Shown here piece after piece: positions 60,918 to 64,000 of a DNA stretch of 64,000 nt (its first letter is position 1; every line of letters starts with the position of its first letter). Where the stretch lies: positions 1 to 64,000 of the forward strand of contig DUNU01000021.1 of assembly GCA_012839185.1 (NCBI GenBank), read 5' to 3'. The notes below the pieces were generated by a model, which saw nothing but the letters and a program-made list of their open reading frames with translations, made no database searches and had not been told where the DNA came from. Made by a program: the position numbers and the translations under genes. Source of the DNA: Clostridiales bacterium (GTDB lineage Bacteria; Bacillota; Clostridia; Oscillospirales; Acutalibacteraceae).

Positions 60918-63005
60918 ATGAAAACAGTTCCCGAGTATTTCGGCTCAATGGTCTTTAATGACGTTACCATGCGAGCCAGACTCCCGAAAGAAACTTACAA
61001 GGCTCTTAAAAAGACAATGCGTGACGGCAAAAAACTGGATCCGCAAATTGCCAACATTGTCGCAAATGCGATGAAGGATTGGGCTATTGAAAAGGGTGTA
61101 ACCCATTTTTCACATTGGTTCCAGCCGATGACCGGCGTTACCGCAGAAAAACACGACAGCTTCATCTCTCCTTTTGGTGAGGACGGAGTTATTATGGAGT
61201 TTTCAGGCAAAGAGTTAGTCAGAGGTGAACCTGATGCATCCTCTCTGCCAAGTGGCGGAATCAGAAGCACATACGAGGCAAGAGGTTATACCACTTGGGA
61301 TCCGACTTCTTATGCCTTTATCAAAGATAATGTCCTGTGCATCCCGACTGCTTTTTGCTCTTATAACGGAGAAGCACTTGATAAGAAAACTCCCCTGCTT
61401 CGTTCAATGGAATGTATTTCAAAACAGGCTCTTCGTGTGGTTAAACTCTTCGGAAATGAAAATGTTACAACAGTCAAAACAACGGTCGGTCCTGAACAGG
61501 AATATTTTTTGATTGACAAAAAATATTACGACAAGCGTATAGACTTGCAGTATTGTGAACGCACTCTTTTCGGTGCCGCTCCGCCCAAGGGACAGGAACT
61601 TGAAGACCATTATTACGGAACAATCAGTCCTCGTGTCTCTGCATTTATGGCAGAACTTGACAAGGAACTTTGGAAACTCGGTGTACTTGCCAAAACCGAA
61701 CATAACGAAACGGCACCCGCACAGTTTGAACTTGCACCGATATTTACCACTGCCAATATAAGTTGCGACCACAACCAAATTACAATGGAGCTTATGAAAA
61801 AACTCGCTCCGAAACACGGTATGGTCTGTCTTTTACATGAAAAGCCTTTCGCAGGAGTAAACGGCAGCGGCAAGCACAACAACTGGTCGCTTACAACAAA
61901 TCTCGGAGATAATCTCCTTGAACCCGGCGAAACACCACATGAAAATGCACAGTTTTTATTGTTCCTATGTGCTATCATTCGTGCCGTTGACGACTATCAG
62001 GAACTTCTTCGTATTTCAATTGCAAGTGCCGCTAATGACCGTCGTTTAGGTAACAGCGAAGCACCCCCTGCCGTTGTTTCCATATTTTTAGGCGATGAAA
62101 TTACCGCCATACTTGATTCTATTGAAAGCGGTACGGCTTACGAACAGAGTGATAAAAAACAACTTAAAGTCGGTGTTCATACCCTTCCCCGTTTTCCTAA
62201 AGATAACACCGACAGAAACCGTACTTCTCCGCTTGCGTTTACGGGAAACAAGTTTGAATTTCGTATGGTCGGCTCAAATGACTCAATCGCAGACGCGAAT
62301 ATTGTATTAAATACAACAATTGCGGAAAGCCTTCGTGTATATGCAGATAAACTTGAAGGTGCAGATAATTTTGCAGATGCTCTTCATGAACTTATCAAAA
62401 ATGAAATTAAAGAACATAAACGCATTATTTTCGGCGGAAACAGTTATGACGATGAGTGGGCAAAACTTGCCGCTCAAAGAGGGCTTGCCTGTTTACAGAC
62501 CACTCCCGATGCAATAGCTCGCTTCCTTGATGAGAAGAATATTGCTCTTTTCGAAACGCATAAAGTATTCTCAAAAGCGGAAATGGTTGCCCGCCACAGA
62601 CTTATGTCGGAACGCTACTGCAAAGTTATAAATATTGAGTCAAAAACCATGGTCGAAATGCTTCAGCGTGATTTAATGCCGGCAATTTCAAAATATTCAC
62701 TCGAAATGTCAAAAGCGGCAGATTATTTCAAAACTCCCGACGAAACAAAATTCGGTTATGAAAATTCAGTCGCGGTTAAACTTCGCACACTGCTCGATGA
62801 TGTCTATATTTTGGTGGACGAACTTGACAAGAGAATCCGGACGGTTGAAGCTATTGAAGATATTACAAAAAGAACTTTCGGCTACAAAGACAGAATCATT
62901 CCGTTAATGGACAGGATAAGAATATATATTGATGAGGCTGAAACTCTTACAGCTCGTGAATATTGGCCGTATCCGACATACGGTGAAATTCTCTCCGGTT
63001 GCTGA
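60918..63005 (+). CDS. glnN: Glutamine synthetase type III
   Basis: Makes glutamine from glutamate, ammonia and ATP. The 695-residue length, far above type I, and the motifs HWFQPMTGVTAEKHDSF, TVGPEQEYFLID, ETAPAQFELAPIFTT and VNGSGKHNNWSLTTN identify the type III (GlnN) enzyme, typical of anaerobes such as Bacteroides and Ruminococcaceae. RBS AGGAGC precedes the ATG. A fucosidase gene follows after 16 bases with the start GAAAGG, so the two may be cotranscribed, an unusual neighbour. Confidence 0.97.
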   Translation: MKTVPEYFGSMVFNDVTMRARLPKETYKALKKTMRDGKKLDPQIANIVANAMKDWAIEKGVTHFSHWFQPMTGVTAEKHDSFISPFGEDGVIMEFSGKELVRGEPDASSLPSGGIRSTYEARGYTTWDPTSYAFIKDNVLCIPTAFCSYNGEALDKKTPLLRSMECISKQALRVVKLFGNENVTTVKTTVGPEQEYFLIDKKYYDKRIDLQYCERTLFGAAPPKGQELEDHYYGTISPRVSAFMAELDKELWKLGVLAKTEHNETAPAQFELAPIFTTANISCDHNQITMELMKKLAPKHGMVCLLHEKPFAGVNGSGKHNNWSLTTNLGDNLLEPGETPHENAQFLLFLCAIIRAVDDYQELLRISIASAANDRRLGNSEAPPAVVSIFLGDEITAILDSIESGTAYEQSDKKQLKVGVHTLPRFPKDNTDRNRTSPLAFTGNKFEFRMVGSNDSIADANIVLNTTIAESLRVYADKLEGADNFADALHELIKNEIKEHKRIIFGGNSYDDEWAKLAAQRGLACLQTTPDAIARFLDEKNIALFETHKVFSKAEMVARHRLMSERYCKVINIESKTMVEMLQRDLMPAISKYSLEMSKAADYFKTPDETKFGYENSVAVKLRTLLDDVYILVDELDKRIRTVEAIEDITKRTFGYKDRIIPLMDRIRIYIDEAETLTAREYWPYPTYGEILSGC

Positions 63006-63021
63006 CAGAAAGGTAAATTTT

Positions 63022-64000
63022 ATGAAATACACAGCTGATTGGAAATCCATAGATTCAAGGGAAGTGCCCGAATGGTTTAAAGATGCTAAATTTGGTATAT
63101 TCATTCACTGGGGACTTTATTCCGCACCTGCTTTCGGTGGTCCCGTCGGAGAATTTACCGAATGGTATTGGTATTTTCTAAACCGCAAACCAAACGATGA
63201 CGGTATAAATCCTTATGTAGAATACCACAAAAAGACTTACGGCGAAAATGCACAGTATGAAGACTTGGTTGCTCATTTCAAAGCGGAAAATTTCAATGCT
63301 GAAGAATGGGTATCTCTTTTCCAAAAAGCCGGTGCAAAATATATGAACTTAGTTTCAAAACACCACGACGGTTTTTGTATGTACCCGACGAAATATGCTT
63401 GGAATTGGAACAGTATGGACGTTGGTCCTCATCGTGATTTTTGTCGGGAACTAAAAGATGCCTGCGACAAAAGTGACGTAAAGTTTGGTGTTTATCACTC
63501 ACTCTACGAATGGTATCACCCACTATATCTTGAAAATCCCGAAAAATATGCTCTTGAACATCTTATTCCGATGCTAAAAGAACTTATTACAAAATACGAA
63601 CCTGCCACCTTATTCACGGACGGCGAATGGGATCACCCATCCGAAGTCTGGCATTCAACCGAGTTTTTGGCTTGGCTTTATAATGAATCTCCCGTAAAAG
63701 ATTATATCGTTCCCAATGACCGCTGGGGAAAAGAGACAAGAGGCTCACACGGTGGCAACTTTACTACAGAATATGGTGTAATCGGCGGCGACCTTGAAAA
63801 CACAAATCCCGAAAGAACTACCGAAGAATGTCGCGGTATCGGCACATCATTCGGCTACAACAGATTTGAAAAAGTTGAGGACTATATGAGTGGCGAAGCA
63901 CTCATAAAAATGCTCGTTGACTTGGTCTCTCGCGGCTCAAACTTCCTTCTCAATGTCGGTCCCACCGCAGACGGTCGTATTCCTGTCATTATGGAAGAGC
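63022..64000 (+). CDS. GH29 alpha-L-fucosidase (partial)
   Basis: The first 326 codons of a GH29 enzyme that releases L-fucose, for example from mucin or milk glycans; the gene runs off the window. It begins with YTADWKSIDSREVPEWFKDA, then the family start KFGIFIHWGLYSAPAF, LVSKHHDGFCMYPTKY, and FTDGEWD, whose Asp is the likely nucleophile; the general acid is not assigned here. The late FLLNVGPTADGRIP is also typical. No signal peptide is seen at the ATG, so it may be cytoplasmic. Confidence 0.93.
   Translation, partial: MKYTADWKSIDSREVPEWFKDAKFGIFIHWGLYSAPAFGGPVGEFTEWYWYFLNRKPNDDGINPYVEYHKKTYGENAQYEDLVAHFKAENFNAEEWVSLFQKAGAKYMNLVSKHHDGFCMYPTKYAWNWNSMDVGPHRDFCRELKDACDKSDVKFGVYHSLYEWYHPLYLENPEKYALEHLIPMLKELITKYEPATLFTDGEWDHPSEVWHSTEFLAWLYNESPVKDYIVPNDRWGKETRGSHGGNFTTEYGVIGGDLENTNPERTTEECRGIGTSFGYNRFEKVEDYMSGEALIKMLVDLVSRGSNFLLNVGPTADGRIPVIMEE

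Overview
The window looks like chromosome from an anaerobic, low-GC, gut-type Firmicute, most likely a clostridial/Ruminococcaceae-like lineage. The evidence is direct: a type III glutamine synthetase, a 2-oxoacid:ferredoxin oxidoreductase operon, a cohesin protein beside a dockerin protein, many Thr/Glu-rich lipoproteins, and many glycosidases with no respiratory genes. Promoters are AT-rich sigma-A boxes, nearly all with 17-bp spacing. Genes are packed in short operons on both strands, and stops and starts often overlap (ATGA, TAATG, TTGA).

Layout. 1-800: start of a secreted protein and a gene-poor stretch. 801-2375: an unrecognised AT-rich gene. 2376-7110: an amino-sugar locus with a GH84 beta-N-acetylglucosaminidase, an orphan OmpR-type regulator, a GNAT enzyme resembling the acetyltransferase-like domain of O-GlcNAcase, a GlcNAc-kinase-like ATPase and a SIS phosphosugar protein. 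7200-7750: a gene remnant, then tRNA-Gly and tRNA-Cys with a duplicated tRNA-Gly 3' end and terminator. 7890-12299: lipase-like hydrolase, lipoprotein, phosphoesterase, fumarase and flavoprotein. 12300-16029 (minus): dusB, a second phosphoesterase, a HAD phosphatase and nagA. 16135-20171: GH25 lysozyme, an ABC ATPase without a permease, and a GH78 rhamnosidase. 20262-29642: small membrane proteins, an SPFH protein, a UDP-hexosaminuronate pair, VanZ, a nucleotidyltransferase, an LCP ligase and a large putative glycosidase, reading as an envelope-polysaccharide cluster.

29651-34856 holds a 32-residue microprotein gene with its own promoter, a Gfo/Idh oxidoreductase, a COG2509 flavoprotein, a GH13 glucosidase and a small secreted protein whose C-terminal helix aligns with the microprotein. 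34938-37495 is a vor/kor oxidoreductase operon. 37637-40682 holds a wall-anchored cohesin protein and an LRR-dockerin protein. 40780-42348 is a DUF4091 protein. 42407-48466 is an AT-rich defence island (TIR effector; DpnII-type restriction-modification genes) interrupted by a secreted hydrolase. 48558-55111 runs MFS, DUF1846, aspS, hisS and an mgsA-like gene, followed by minD. 55938-60781 holds a membrane sulfatase, a lipoprotein, a TVP38 protein, yqeK and nadD. 60918-64000 holds glnN followed by a GH29 fucosidase cut by the window edge.

Much of the window fits one lifestyle: releasing host or mucin sugars (GlcNAc, fucose, rhamnose, sulfated sugars, glucosides), salvaging amino sugars through a kinase and NagA, fermenting through ferredoxin-linked 2-oxoacid oxidation, and maintaining a decorated envelope. 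The observations I rate highest are the microprotein and its larger relative, the cohesin-dockerin neighbours, the split O-GlcNAcase-like locus, the MgsA-like protein lacking its catalytic Asp, the solo TIR effector and the tRNA-Gly 3'-end duplication. All functions are read from sequence motifs; no database search was run.
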